A stretch of DNA of 64,000 bases, from contig USDX01000001.1 of NCBI GenBank assembly GCA_900553605.1, forward strand, positions 62,001 to 126,000, written 5' to 3'. Below, piece by piece: positions 43,801 to 52,561 of the stretch. A program made the position numbers and the translations under genes. The notes under the pieces are model-generated. The model did no database searches and was not told where the DNA came from. It worked only from the letters and a program-made list of their open reading frames with translations. Each line of letters starts with the position of its first letter. The stretch's first letter is position 1. The stretch is from an uncultured Eggerthella sp. GTDB lineage: Bacteria; Actinomycetota; Coriobacteriia; Coriobacteriales; Eggerthellaceae.

Positions 43801-45481
43801 TGGTAAGAAGGTATATCCCTGGATCGCCGAAGTTCGTCAGTCTACGCCGGGCATTGGCTTGATTTCGCCTCCGCCGCATCATGACATCTACTCTATCGAG
43901 GACTTGGCAGAGCTGATCTTCGACTTGAAGAATGCAAATCCCAATGCGCGCGTTTCCGTGAAGCTCGTTTCCGAGGCTGGCGTTGGCACCATTGCAACCG
44001 GCGTTGCCAAGGGCGCTGCTGATAAGATCCTGATTTCTGGCCACAATGGCGGTTCGGGTGCTGCTCCGCGCGACTCCATCTGGCATGCAGGCTTGCCTCT
44101 CGAGCTTGGCATTGCCGAGGCTCAGCAGACGCTGTTGCAGAACGGCCTGCGTTCCCGCGTTGTTCTTGAGGCTGACGGCAAGCTGATGGACGGCAAAGAT
44201 GTTGCCGTTGCCTGCCTGCTCGGCGCTGAAGAGTTCGGCTTCGCGACGATGCCGCTCATCGCTATGGGTTGCCTGATGCAGCGCGACTGCCAGCAGGATA
44301 CGTGCCCCGCTGGTATCGCCACGCAGAACTGCCGCTTGCGCAAGTGCTTCCGCGGCAAGCCCGAGCACGTGGTGAACTTCATGCTCTTCGTTGCCGAACA
44401 GCTGCGTGAGGTTATGGCATCGCTCGGCTTCCGTACGGTAGATGAAATGGTTGGCCATCCCGAGTGCCTGCGCCAGGTAGAGGTGCCGGACAACTGGAAG
44501 GCGAACCTGCTCGATCTTTCTTCGGTGCTTGCCAATGGCGAATGTGAGTTTGGTGCCCATATTCCCGGTGCGGCAGGTCGTCACTTCTTGCCTCAGATGA
44601 AGTACGACGTGGAGCTGGAGAAGTCGCTTGACTCCACACTGTTCCTGCCCATGACCGAGCAGGCTCGCAAGCATATGACCCCGGTTCGCTTCCGTGCCGA
44701 CATCGCCAACGTAAATCGTTGCGTGGGTACCATCTTGGGCGCTGCGGTAACCAAGGCGCATCCCGAAGGCCTGCCCGATGGTTCGGTAACCGTCGACTGC
44801 GAAGGTTCTGCTGGCCAGAGCTTCGGTGCCTTCATTCCGAAGGGCGTTACGCTCAACGTTACGGGCGACGCGAACGACTACTTTGGCAAGGGTCTTTCCG
44901 GCGGTATCCTTTCGGTTCATCCTTCCGAGGATGCCACGTACAAGTTCGACGAGAACACCATCGTGGGCAACGTTGCCTTCTTCGGTGCAACGTCGGGCCG
45001 CGGTTTTGTAAACGGCCTTGCTGGTCAGCGCTTCGGCGTGCGTAACTCCGGCGCCACCATCGTGGTTGAGGGCGTTGGCAACCATGGCTGCGAATACATG
45101 ACTGGTGGCACTGCCCTTATCTTGGGTGAAGTCGGCTTGAACTTTGCAGCGGGCATGACCGGTGGCGTAGCCTACGTATACGACGAGTACGGCACGTTGG
45201 AAAGCCGCTGCAACATGGGCTCGGTAAAGCTTGAGGTTCCCACCGATGCCGAGATTGAGCTTATCCACAGCCTTATTGAAGAGCATGTTGGTTATACGCA
45301 GAGCCCGCGCGGCATCAAGATGCTGTATCGCTTCGAGGCTATGAAGCAGCACTTCGTAAAGGTTATTCCGGTTGAATATGAGCGTGTTCTGCAGATCGTT
45401 GCCGCGGCAGAGGCCGAGGGCAAGAGCCATGAGGAAGCGCTTGAAGAGGCATACGAGATTGTAGGAAAGGGGCGCCAGTAA
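40877..45481 (+). CDS. gltB: Glutamate synthase large subunit
   Basis: 1534 residues, normal for the alpha subunit. The N-terminal class II glutaminase domain has its nucleophile at Cys22 (DACGIGALAHLKG), so about 21 residues should be removed during maturation. Then come the central domain, the FMN-binding synthase domain (GAMSYGSISEEAHK, GAKPGEGGHLPGKK, SGHNGGSGAAPRDS) and the [3Fe-4S] motif CLMQRDCQQDTCPAG (about residues 1131-1145). The C-terminal beta-helix (GANDYFGKGLSGG-like repeats) is complete. It converts glutamine plus 2-oxoglutarate to two glutamates with electrons from GltD. TAATG overlap with gltD. The 1571-codon antisense frame is a shadow. Confidence 0.97.
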   Translation: MQTRNVPAQSGLYRPEFEHDACGIGALAHLKGVRSHQMIDDALSVLVNLEHRGGKGLEHNTGDGAGILFQVPHHFFRKEAQKYGHLLPDEGDYGVAMLFFPQAERGVEVSKRIFEEGCAKAGLPLLFWREVPIDPHDLGSTARACMPTILQAFVGRPEDVERGEAFERRLYVCRRMVEKAADAEHALKGHIFYVCSFSARTIVYKGMLVATQMRRFYLDLSDAAVKTAIALVHSRYSTNTTPSWERAHPNRYIIHNGEINTLKGNVNWIRAREPNLYSPVLGKDLESVLPIINKEGSDSAILDNVLEFLVMNGRDMTRAVSMLLPEPWDHNETLPARRRAYDEYQSMLMEPWDGPAAIAYTDGSTFGAALDRNGLRPARYYVTRDDRFLLSSEVGTIEIEPSNILTAGCLGPGEMVEIDTTADRVIWNDELRARYAKEKPYSDWVKEEKIEVSDLDAPAQTEAARDAEVPMTVRMAKLGYHWDDVDEVVRAMAEKGGVPLASMGIDASLACLSKKNRSFFDYFYQLFAQVTNPPIDALRESLVTSSVLYIGNHGNLLEDSRTACQLIRLDGPMLTKDQFDRICAVDRVGFKAQRFSATYRREDGENALKEALENLACSVEKAVRNGVSIIVLSDRAAEGEVPIPSLLAVSSVHNHLIRVGVRTFADFVVETGDAVSAHDFAALVGYSASGIYPYMAHECIADLAAKGALSVSAEEGIANYNKAVTAGITSIMSKMGISTVQSYHSAQIFEAVGFKQEFVDQYFAGTVSRVGGLGVADVQREENQRYDDAVAILSTPAPEQLPSLGLTKWRPQGGEEHLIDPQTIYLLQHACREGNYEMFKEYSDHLHQEGRAIRLRDLLDFVTDRTPVPLEEVEPAENIAKRFNTGAMSYGSISEEAHKCMAIAMNRLGGRSNSGEGGEDPKRETPLPNGDSMNSAIKQIASGRFGVTSRYLSSAIEIQIKMAQGAKPGEGGHLPGKKVYPWIAEVRQSTPGIGLISPPPHHDIYSIEDLAELIFDLKNANPNARVSVKLVSEAGVGTIATGVAKGAADKILISGHNGGSGAAPRDSIWHAGLPLELGIAEAQQTLLQNGLRSRVVLEADGKLMDGKDVAVACLLGAEEFGFATMPLIAMGCLMQRDCQQDTCPAGIATQNCRLRKCFRGKPEHVVNFMLFVAEQLREVMASLGFRTVDEMVGHPECLRQVEVPDNWKANLLDLSSVLANGECEFGAHIPGAAGRHFLPQMKYDVELEKSLDSTLFLPMTEQARKHMTPVRFRADIANVNRCVGTILGAAVTKAHPEGLPDGSVTVDCEGSAGQSFGAFIPKGVTLNVTGDANDYFGKGLSGGILSVHPSEDATYKFDENTIVGNVAFFGATSGRGFVNGLAGQRFGVRNSGATIVVEGVGNHGCEYMTGGTALILGEVGLNFAAGMTGGVAYVYDEYGTLESRCNMGSVKLEVPTDAEIELIHSLIEEHVGYTQSPRGIKMLYRFEAMKQHFVKVIPVEYERVLQIVAAAEAEGKSHEEALEEAYEIVGKGRQ

Positions 45482-46941
45482 TGGGCAAAGCAGGAGCATA
45501 TCTCGAGCACGATCGCGTTGCTCATGGTGAACGTGCGGCGTTGGAGGCTATCGAAGACTTCAAGGAATTCGCCTTGCCTCTTTCCGAAGAGGAGCAGCAG
45601 GTTCAGGCGAGCCGTTGCATGATGTGCGGTGTGGCGTTCTGCCAGGCCGGCTACAGCTTCGGCAAGGCTCGCCCTTCGGGTTGCCCGCTGCACAACCTTA
45701 TTCCTGAATGGAATGATTTGGTGTATCGCGGTTTGTGGGACGAAGCGGCCGAACGACTGTCGCTCACCAATCCGTTCCCTGAGTTCACGGGTCGTGTGTG
45801 CCCGGCGCTGTGCGAGGCTGCTTGCAACCTTGCCTCCATCGAGGGTCCTACCACCATCCGCGACAACGAGCGTGCCATTTCCGATCATCAGTGGGCAGCG
45901 GGCGGTCCTAAGCCCTTGCCGAAACCTGCCGCCGATGCGCCGAAGGTTGCAGTGGTTGGTTCTGGTCCCTGCGGTTTGGGTGCTGCCTGGCAGCTGGCTG
46001 AAGCGGGCATCCGCGTAACCGTATTCGAGCGCCACGACCGTGCTGGCGGTTTGCTGATGTACGGCATCCCGAACATGAAGCTGCCGAAAGAAATCGTTGA
46101 TCGTCGCATCAAGTTCCTCGAGGAAGGCGGTATTTCCTTCGAGCTGAACACTGATGCATCTGAAGAAGCGGTGGCGGCACGTCTGAAGTCCGACTTCGAT
46201 GCGGTTGTTGTTGCCGTTGGTGCAGCGGCTCCGCGTGGCCTTGCCGCTCCTGGCGCCGATCAGAAAGGCGTGGTGTTTGCGGTTGATTACCTCACTTCTT
46301 CCACGAAATCGGTAATCAACGGCACTGAACCGGCAATTTCCGCCAAGGATCTGGACGTTGTTGTTATCGGCGGCGGCGACACGGGCACCGACTGTATCGC
46401 AACGGCTCTTCGCCAGGGCGCAAAGAGCGTGCACCAGCTGGAGTACAACGCTGCGCCTCCCGAGGTGCGTGCCGCTTCCAACCAGTGGCCCGAATGGCCT
46501 TTCGTGAAAAAGACCGACTACGGTCAACGTGAGGCAATCGAGCATTTCAAAGAAGATCCGCGCTCGTTCGCTGCCGATACGGTAGAGGTTCTGGGCGAAG
46601 AAGGTCACGTAACTGGCTTGCGCGTAGTTACGCTTGATTGGAGCCAGGGCGCTCCCCAGCGTCAGATGGATACCGAGCGCGTCATGCCTGCTCAGCTGGT
46701 TCTTATTGCATGCGGTTTTACCGGACCCGAACGTGGTATCTATGATGCCCTGGGTGCCGAGGTGGTCGACGGACGCGGAGTTCGCCCCGTTATGGTTGAA
46801 GGCACGCATCGCGTTAAGCACGAGGGCGATACGCCCATCTATGCTGCAGGTGACGCGAAGCATGGTTCCACCTTGGTGGTTAATTCACTTGCCGATGGCT
46901 TGGCTTGCGCAAAAGAAGTAGCTGCTGATCTGCTGAAATAG
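45481..46941 (+). CDS. gltD: Glutamate synthase small subunit
   Basis: 486 residues. The N-terminal Cys motifs bind two [4Fe-4S] clusters (CMMCGVAFC, about residues 45-52; CPALCEAACNLA). FAD motif VAVVGSGPCGLGAAWQLAEAG and NAD(P) motif VVVIGGGDTGTDCIATALRQG. It oxidises NAD(P)H and feeds electrons to GltB. Its start overlaps the gltB stop (TAATG), so the two are coupled and made in equal amounts. A terminator follows at 46956-46982. The hydrogenase flavoprotein at 31311-33140 is a paralogue of this fold. Confidence 0.97.
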   Translation: MGKAGAYLEHDRVAHGERAALEAIEDFKEFALPLSEEEQQVQASRCMMCGVAFCQAGYSFGKARPSGCPLHNLIPEWNDLVYRGLWDEAAERLSLTNPFPEFTGRVCPALCEAACNLASIEGPTTIRDNERAISDHQWAAGGPKPLPKPAADAPKVAVVGSGPCGLGAAWQLAEAGIRVTVFERHDRAGGLLMYGIPNMKLPKEIVDRRIKFLEEGGISFELNTDASEEAVAARLKSDFDAVVVAVGAAAPRGLAAPGADQKGVVFAVDYLTSSTKSVINGTEPAISAKDLDVVVIGGGDTGTDCIATALRQGAKSVHQLEYNAAPPEVRAASNQWPEWPFVKKTDYGQREAIEHFKEDPRSFAADTVEVLGEEGHVTGLRVVTLDWSQGAPQRQMDTERVMPAQLVLIACGFTGPERGIYDALGAEVVDGRGVRPVMVEGTHRVKHEGDTPIYAAGDAKHGSTLVVNSLADGLACAKEVAADLLK

Positions 46942-46955
46942 TATTTAGTGAAGCA

Positions 46956-46982
46956 AATGGGGCTCCCTGCCGGAGCCCCATT
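46956..46982 (+). terminator. Terminator of gltBD (also serves sdhCAB on the other strand)
   Basis: 11-bp perfect arms (46956-46966, 46972-46982), 5-base loop, long T run on the plus strand. Confidence 0.92.
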
Positions 46983-47010
46983 TTTTTATGCGTTGATATC
47001 GATTATTGCG

Positions 47011-47781
47011 CTAGGCATCGCTTCCGAAAATATTTCGGATGCTCTGTACCGTGGTGTCGCGGTTCATCTGGGCGATAGAGGTGGTGAGGGGAATGTCTTT
47101 GGGGCATACTCGAACGCAATTCTGGGCATTGCCGCAGCTGGTTATGCCATCGGCTCCCATGATCGAGCGCAGACGCTCTTGCTTGTTCAGCTTGCCGGTG
47201 GGGTGAGCATTGAACAGACGGACCTGGGAAATGGCGGCAGGTCCGACGAACTTGTTTGCATGCCCAGTATTGGGACAGGCTTCGAAACAGCAGCCACAGG
47301 TCATGCAGCGAGACAGCTCATAGGCCCAGCTTTGAGTACGTGCAGACATGCGGGGCCCTGGTCCTAAATCGAAAGGACCATCTATGTCGATCCAGGCATG
47401 GGTCTTTTTGAGCGCATCAAACAAAAGGGTTCTGTCCACTTTCAGGTCGCGCACCAAGGGAAACTTGGTTAGCGGTTCCAGTCGAATGGGCTGCTTTAGA
47501 TCGTCGATAAGAGCCGAACAAGCTTGGCGTGGCGTGCCGTTGATGATCATGGTGCAGGCCCCGCAAACTTCTTCGAGGCATACGCTTTCCCAAACCACGG
47601 GGGTAGTTGGTTTGCCTTGAGCGTTTACGGGGTTCTTCCTGATTTCCATCAGGGCCGATACCACGTTCATATGCGGTTGATAGGCAACGCTGAATTCTTC
47701 CCAGTGTGGTTTTGCATCGGGGCCCTCTTGTCGCTTGATGATGAGGCGAATAGGATCATGAACTGCGGTTTCTGTATCCAT
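47011..47781 (-). CDS. sdhB: Succinate dehydrogenase/fumarate reductase iron-sulfur subunit
   Basis: 256 residues. [2Fe-2S] ligands in CLEEVCGACTMIINGTPRQAC, [4Fe-4S] in CMTCGCCFEACP, and [3Fe-4S] in CGNAQNCVRVCP. It carries electrons from the flavoprotein to the quinone site. Last gene of sdhCAB, 14 bases after sdhA. With a single cytochrome b558-type anchor this is a class B complex, so in an anaerobe it may run as a fumarate reductase with menaquinol. The direction cannot be read from sequence. Confidence 0.96.
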   Translation of the reverse strand: MDTETAVHDPIRLIIKRQEGPDAKPHWEEFSVAYQPHMNVVSALMEIRKNPVNAQGKPTTPVVWESVCLEEVCGACTMIINGTPRQACSALIDDLKQPIRLEPLTKFPLVRDLKVDRTLLFDALKKTHAWIDIDGPFDLGPGPRMSARTQSWAYELSRCMTCGCCFEACPNTGHANKFVGPAAISQVRLFNAHPTGKLNKQERLRSIMGADGITSCGNAQNCVRVCPKDIPLTTSIAQMNRDTTVQSIRNIFGSDA

Positions 47782-47794
47782 AGCGAGCCTCCTC

Positions 47795-49540
47795 CTAATG
47801 AGCTTTCGTGTAATCGCGTTTACGAGGCGTAATGAGCGAGGTATCTACCTCTTCATAGCTGAGCACCGGGCTGTGCGAAGCAGCGTCGTAACGCGCGATA
47901 GTGGTTTTCAGCCATTCTTCATCGTTGCGATCGGGGAATTCCGGTTTAAAGTGGCTTCCCCTGCTTTCGTTTCGCTCCAGCGCGCCCTTTGTGATGACCT
48001 TGGCAAGATCAACCATGCCATGAAGCTGGCGAACGAACGGCACATTTGCATTGCTCCAGGTTGCTTTGTCTTGAACGCCGATACGGGAAAGTCGCTCATC
48101 GATCTCTTCGAGCTTAACCAGCGTTTCGGTCAAAGCCGCATTGTTGCGAACTACGGTGACATTCTTTGTCATCAGCTCGCCCATTTCCTGATGCAGGCGA
48201 TAGGCGTTTTCGCTGCCATCAAGCTGCAAAATGCTTCGGTAATCCGATTCGTCCTTTGCGGTGGCTGCTTCATAGACGCTTTGGGGGATGCTCTGGCCTT
48301 CTGGGAGCCCTTTGGCATAGGCGGCGGCATTGGGCCCGGCGGTCATGCCAGCGAATACAGCAGAGAGAAGGGAATTTGCCCCAAGGCGGTTTGCTCCGTG
48401 TTGGGTATAGTCGCATTCGCCTGCGGCAAACAGACCTGGAATGCTTGTTTGCTGATCAAGGCCTACCCAAAGCCCGCCCATTGAGTAGTGGACGCTGGGC
48501 GCCACGCGCATGGGCACCTTGCGCGGGTCGTCGCCTACGAACTTCTGGTAGATATCCAGGATGCCTTCCAGCTTCGCGTTCAAGATGGATGCGGGGATAT
48601 GGGAAACGTCCAGATACACCACGTTTTCGTCGTTGATACCCAGGTGCTGGTTCACGCATACGTCGAAGATCTCGCGTGTGGCGATATCGCGCGGTACCAG
48701 GTTGCCGTATGCGGGGTACTTTTCTTCCAGGAAATACCAAGGCTTTCCGTCCTTGTAGGTCAAAACCCTGCCGCCCTCACCGCGCGCTGATTCGCTCATC
48801 AGGCGGTTTTTGTCGAAGCCGGGAATTGCAGTGGGGTGAATTTGGATAAATTCACCGTTGGCATAGAGCGCTCCTTGCTGATAGCAACGAGCTGCGGCAT
48901 AGCCGGTGTTGATGGTGGAATTGGTTGATTTGCCAAATACGGCGCCGCAGCCACCGGTTGCGATAACGACCGCATCGGCAGGGAAAGCGCGTATTTCCAT
49001 AGACGTAAGATCCTGTGCGGTGATTCCGCAGCAGGTGCCGTTATGGATTATGGCGGAAACGAATTCCCAACCAATATAGGTGTGAACCTTGCCTTCAACT
49101 TCAAGGGCGCGTACTTGTTCATCGAGCGCATAGAGAAGCTGTTGGCCGGTTGTGGCACCGGCGAAGGCGGTGCGTCGTTTTTGTGTGCCGCCGAATCTGC
49201 GCAGGTCAAGCAAGCCTTCGGGGGTTCTATTGAACATTACACCCATGCGGTCGAACATGTTGACTATTTTAGGGGCAGCTTCGCACATGGCGCGTACCTG
49301 TGGCTGGTTCGCCAAAAAGTCGCCGCCGTAAATGGTGTCATCGAAGTGTTCGTCTACCGAATCGTCTTCGCCTTTGGTGTTCAGCGCGGCGTTGATTCCC
49401 CCCTGAGCGCAGGCGGAATGCGAGCGTTTGAAGGGCACGAGCGAAAACAAGTCAACGCTCAAGCCTGCTTCTACGATTTTCAAAGTTGCCATCAGCCCCG
49501 CAAGGCCTCCACCGACAACTGCGATTGATCCTTTGCTCAT
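47795..49540 (-). CDS. sdhA: Succinate dehydrogenase/fumarate reductase flavoprotein subunit
   Basis: An ATG at 49540 gives 581 residues starting MSKGSIAVVGGGLAGLMATL; the 13 extra upstream residues of the open frame lack support. The FAD dinucleotide motif, the covalent-flavin region SHSACAQGGINAAL, GAVFGKSTNSTINTGYA, the active-site HPTAIPG and YSMGGLWV segments, and the arginine-rich SARGEGGRVL are all present. It oxidises succinate or reduces fumarate at the membrane face. Middle gene of sdhCAB, 28 bases after sdhC. Confidence 0.96.
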   Translation of the reverse strand: MSKGSIAVVGGGLAGLMATLKIVEAGLSVDLFSLVPFKRSHSACAQGGINAALNTKGEDDSVDEHFDDTIYGGDFLANQPQVRAMCEAAPKIVNMFDRMGVMFNRTPEGLLDLRRFGGTQKRRTAFAGATTGQQLLYALDEQVRALEVEGKVHTYIGWEFVSAIIHNGTCCGITAQDLTSMEIRAFPADAVVIATGGCGAVFGKSTNSTINTGYAAARCYQQGALYANGEFIQIHPTAIPGFDKNRLMSESARGEGGRVLTYKDGKPWYFLEEKYPAYGNLVPRDIATREIFDVCVNQHLGINDENVVYLDVSHIPASILNAKLEGILDIYQKFVGDDPRKVPMRVAPSVHYSMGGLWVGLDQQTSIPGLFAAGECDYTQHGANRLGANSLLSAVFAGMTAGPNAAAYAKGLPEGQSIPQSVYEAATAKDESDYRSILQLDGSENAYRLHQEMGELMTKNVTVVRNNAALTETLVKLEEIDERLSRIGVQDKATWSNANVPFVRQLHGMVDLAKVITKGALERNESRGSHFKPEFPDRNDEEWLKTTIARYDAASHSPVLSYEEVDTSLITPRKRDYTKAH

Positions 49541-49568
49541 AACAGCCTCTTTCTTGTAGCGTGCGGGT

Positions 49569-50186
49569 TTAGCCGACAAAGGCGAACAGTGCCTTTAGGC
49601 TAAACGCAGCGAATGCGATAAACAGGGCGAATAGTACGTAGCCTGATATTTTCTGAGAGCGAGGTGAAACGGTGATTCCCCAGGTGATAAGGAACGTCCA
49701 AAGACCATTGCAGAAGTGATAGATGCTGCAAAGAAGGCCTATGACGAACAGCGCAAGCCCGATTGGCGTGGCAACGATTCCCGCCACCATGGCATAGCTC
49801 GGATCGACACCGGTAAGCTCAACTTGCAGCTTTGTGCCATAGATATGCCATACCACAAAGAGCAGTGTGACGATGCCCGCTATACGCTGCAGTACGTAGC
49901 ACCAGTTGCGGAAGTAGCGGTAGCGTTGCACGGTAACGCTCGAGGTGAGGGAGATGTAGACGCCGTAGAGGGCATGGAATAAAAGGGGCAGGAAAATCAC
50001 GAATGTTTCCAGCACAACCTTGTAGGGCATATGGGCCATAAACGAGCCCATGGTGTCGTATGGGGCGGTACCCCAGTTTGCGGAGTAGTTTACGCACATA
50101 TGGAAGCAGAGAAAGATTCCCAGTGGAAATACGCCCGCGAACGAGTGCAGTTTCCGTAGGAAGTTGGCGCGGCGGTCTTTGTCCAT
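49569..50186 (-). CDS. sdhC: Succinate dehydrogenase cytochrome b558 membrane anchor
   Basis: 205 residues, five membrane helices. Helix histidines for two hemes: FAGVFPLGIFLCFHMCVN, FHALYGVYI, and VVWHIYGTKLQ, plus CSIYHFCNGLWTF. This is the Bacillus/Wolinella-type single anchor with two b hemes. It passes electrons between SdhB and (mena)quinone and couples the reaction to the membrane potential. First gene of the operon. The promoter probably lies in the motif at 50315-50331. Confidence 0.93.
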   Translation of the reverse strand: MDKDRRANFLRKLHSFAGVFPLGIFLCFHMCVNYSANWGTAPYDTMGSFMAHMPYKVVLETFVIFLPLLFHALYGVYISLTSSVTVQRYRYFRNWCYVLQRIAGIVTLLFVVWHIYGTKLQVELTGVDPSYAMVAGIVATPIGLALFVIGLLCSIYHFCNGLWTFLITWGITVSPRSQKISGYVLFALFIAFAAFSLKALFAFVG

Positions 50187-50695
50187 GATCCCCTCGATTC
50201 CGTCGCCTTTTGGCCGTTAGACGGTTTGCGTTCAGGCGGGCACTGCGATTCCCCATGCAGCTGCCAGCTTGATGCAGAAGCTGGGCCTCAACGCAAAATC
50301 CCAGCTCATCTTTAAAAAGTATACCGTTATCCTTGCGGGTGTTCGCGGAGTGCCCGGTGCCGATTCATTGCATTTTTTCGGCGATTCATACATTGGCAAC
50401 CAGGTAAGGTTCGTTCTTGTGATCAGGGTTGGTCACTGCGCTTTAGCGGTGTCGCAAGCTGAGGGCGATGTGAAGCAGGGCGGGTAAGAAGCTGGTTAAT
50501 CCAACAAGGCGCCTTTGTTGAGTGGAGGAGTGGCGGTGGGAGAACTTCATTAGCAAAATAGGGGTGCGTAGCTGCCCAGGGGGCTTCGATAGGGGCCAGC
50601 GGCGAATCGAATTCCATCAACAGCATGGTGACCGTTGGTTTTTAGCGGGCTTGAACAGGGGTATTCTTGTGAATGGAAAAAATGAGGGGGTACCC
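50187..50695. other. 509-bp divergent region between sdhC and the patatin-like gene
   Basis: No gene is supported; small plus-strand frames at 50269-50487 and upstream of the patatin gene have no good binding site. The clearest feature is a motif at 50315-50331 with a minus-strand TATACT suited as a -10 box for sdhC. Confidence 0.5.
50315..50331 (-). promoter_or_regulatory. Putative sdhC promoter element resembling an arm of the HTH-HipA operator
   Basis: The 17-mer here matches 16 of 17 bases of the left arm (4351-4367) of the repeat array before the HTH-HipA gene. Read toward each downstream gene, both give gataacggtata(g/c)t, with the TATA(G/C)T placed as a -10 box. Only one arm is present here, without the full array. 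Confidence 0.45.
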
Positions 50696-51598
50696 ATGAA
50701 GAAAGCAAACTTCCATGCAGCTAATACCGTGTTGATGTTCGAAGGCGGCGGGATGCGTGCGAGCTATACGGCAGCAATGGCGTCGCTTCTGCTTGAGCAG
50801 AACATAACCTTCGGTCACGTGTGCGGTATTTCTGCTGGTGCAAGCCATACCGTGAACTATCTTTCGGGAGACATTTGGCGCACTCGTACCAGCTTTACCG
50901 ATTTGGTAATGGAACCTGAATTCGGTGGCGCTAAGACGTTCGCCCAGGGTAAGGGCATGTTCTCCGCTCATTGGATCTACGAGGAAGCCGGTTTGCCCGA
51001 AGGCGTATTGCCGTTTAATTTCGAGGCGTTTGCGCAGAATCCAACCCCTTGCTCAATCCAGGCATTTGATCGCGATACCGGCGAATCGGTGGTCTGGCAC
51101 AAGGAAGACATGGCTACGTTGAAGGACGTGATGGTGCGTGTGCGTGCTAGCAGCACCCTTCCGGTGGTAATGCCGCCGGTTCATATTGGCGATCATGTCT
51201 ACTACGATGGCGGCTTGGGCGTTGGTGCTGGTATCCCGTTGCAGCTAGCGCTTGATTCAGGATGCCCCCGTATTCTTGCCATCCTCACGCGATCTAAGGG
51301 CTTCCGCAAGCCTGTTGACGACATCGGCGCAAGTGCCAAGGCAATCGCCAACAGCTATCACCGGTACCCGAAGGTGAAAGAAGCCCTGCTTACGCGCAAT
51401 GAACGCTACAACGCCGAGCTCGAAAAACTCGAGGCATTAGCAGAGGAGGGGAAGGCCTTCATCGTATATGCCGACAAGATGGCTGTAAGCAACAGCACCA
51501 CCGATCTGGAGCGTTTGCGCGCTAGCTACTTCGACGGGTACAACCAATATCAAGATCAGCTGCCGGAAATCTTGGAATGGCTTAAAGCCGGGGAATAG
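50696..51598 (+). CDS. Patatin-like phospholipase (RssA-type)
   Basis: An ATG at 50696, after a GAGGGGG box, gives 300 residues. The oxyanion motif FEGGGMRASYTAAM (residues 15-28), nucleophile Ser46 in GISAG and the catalytic Asp in YYDGGLG (about 170) form the Ser-Asp dyad of patatins. The protein is likely a cytosolic or membrane-associated acyl hydrolase acting on phospholipids or acyl-CoA. An N-terminal extension of the frame to 50522 has no start signal. Convergent with the exporter/Fur pair: its stop is 4 bases from the end of the exporter gene. Confidence 0.9.
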   Translation: MKKANFHAANTVLMFEGGGMRASYTAAMASLLLEQNITFGHVCGISAGASHTVNYLSGDIWRTRTSFTDLVMEPEFGGAKTFAQGKGMFSAHWIYEEAGLPEGVLPFNFEAFAQNPTPCSIQAFDRDTGESVVWHKEDMATLKDVMVRVRASSTLPVVMPPVHIGDHVYYDGGLGVGAGIPLQLALDSGCPRILAILTRSKGFRKPVDDIGASAKAIANSYHRYPKVKEALLTRNERYNAELEKLEALAEEGKAFIVYADKMAVSNSTTDLERLRASYFDGYNQYQDQLPEILEWLKAGE

Positions 51599-51601
51599 CA
51601 C

Positions 51602-52558
51602 CTACATAAAGGTGATGCCCAGCGCCTGGAACAGGAGTCCCCATGCAACGCCTGTGGCATAAAGTCCCGCGAGGATTGCCACGTTTTGCCCGACACGACG
51701 ATTTTCGCCGAAGAGCACCAGGATGCCTACTCCTGCGGATACCAACAGGCCAGAAAGCATGGCGCCTGTGCCCAGCATGCCATCAAGGTATAGCTGGGTT
51801 ATCACTACGCTGGCTCCGCAGTTGGGAATAAGCCCAACCAGCGCCGAGCCGAAGATCGCAAGCCCAGGGTTTGAGGCAAGGAACGCGGCAACTGCCTCTT
51901 CGCCGGCAACCTTCATAACGGCTACCAGTGCGAGCGAGATAAGAAACACGATTATCGATACTTCAAGAGTGTGCTTAATCGCGCTTACTGCTATTTCGGC
52001 CCAGCCAGTATGCGCGCTGGCGCAATGGCAGCTGGGGTTGTGACAATGGTCGGGCCCGAAAGCGTGCTCTTCGGCATGTTCGTGTTTGCAGTTGCAGAAA
52101 CGGGCGTGTTCGTGATCGTGTTCTTGCGTTGCTTTGGTTTGGGCAAGATGAAGGCGGAAACGCAAAACTCCGTCAATCGCAAAGCCCATGACCATGCCGA
52201 TGACAACTTTCACACCAACAATGCCTGCCATTACGTGCCAGTCAACCTGTTCGGCGATGAACAGCGGCAGCATTTCATCGGATGTGGAAAGCAGTACCGC
52301 AAAGAGGGTGCCCAGAGTGATTGCCCTGCTGGAAAACAGTACAGCACCAGCGGCGGAAAAGCCGCATTGGGGAATGGCGCCCAGCACGGCGGCCACGGCG
52401 GGGCCGAGCTTGCCTGCTTTCTGCACCAATTCTTCGGTTCGATTGCCGGCTTTGTGCTCGAGGGCTTCAAGAAGGAAATACGTCACCAACAAAAACGGAA
52501 CAAGATAGATGGTGTCTTCGAAGGCGTGTTCGAGAAGGTGGGGAATAAGCTCGAGCAT
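51602..52558 (-). CDS. Putative metal/metalloid exporter (ArsP_2-type, His-rich loop)
   Basis: 318 residues with two clusters of membrane helices. The halves share paired motifs AVLGAIPQCGFSAAGAVLF and VGLIPNCGASVVITQLYL, an internal duplication. A central cytosolic loop (about 142-185) is packed with His and Cys (HDHEHARFC, CKHEHAEEHAF, CHNPSCHCASAH), suited to metal binding. This fits the putative manganese/heavy-metal permease family I recall as ArsP_2. It starts 3 bases after the Fur gene stop, so Fur probably controls its own exporter. The metal (Zn, Mn, Fe) is not determined. Confidence 0.8.
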   Translation of the reverse strand: MLELIPHLLEHAFEDTIYLVPFLLVTYFLLEALEHKAGNRTEELVQKAGKLGPAVAAVLGAIPQCGFSAAGAVLFSSRAITLGTLFAVLLSTSDEMLPLFIAEQVDWHVMAGIVGVKVVIGMVMGFAIDGVLRFRLHLAQTKATQEHDHEHARFCNCKHEHAEEHAFGPDHCHNPSCHCASAHTGWAEIAVSAIKHTLEVSIIVFLISLALVAVMKVAGEEAVAAFLASNPGLAIFGSALVGLIPNCGASVVITQLYLDGMLGTGAMLSGLLVSAGVGILVLFGENRRVGQNVAILAGLYATGVAWGLLFQALGITFM

Positions 52559-52561
52559 CCG

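Noticed and set aside
40784..45499. 1571-codon open frame antisense to gltB
   Set aside because: Same reason: gltB is complete on the plus strand with Cys22, FMN and FeS motifs. The antisense translation is unlike any protein I know and has no ribosome binding site.
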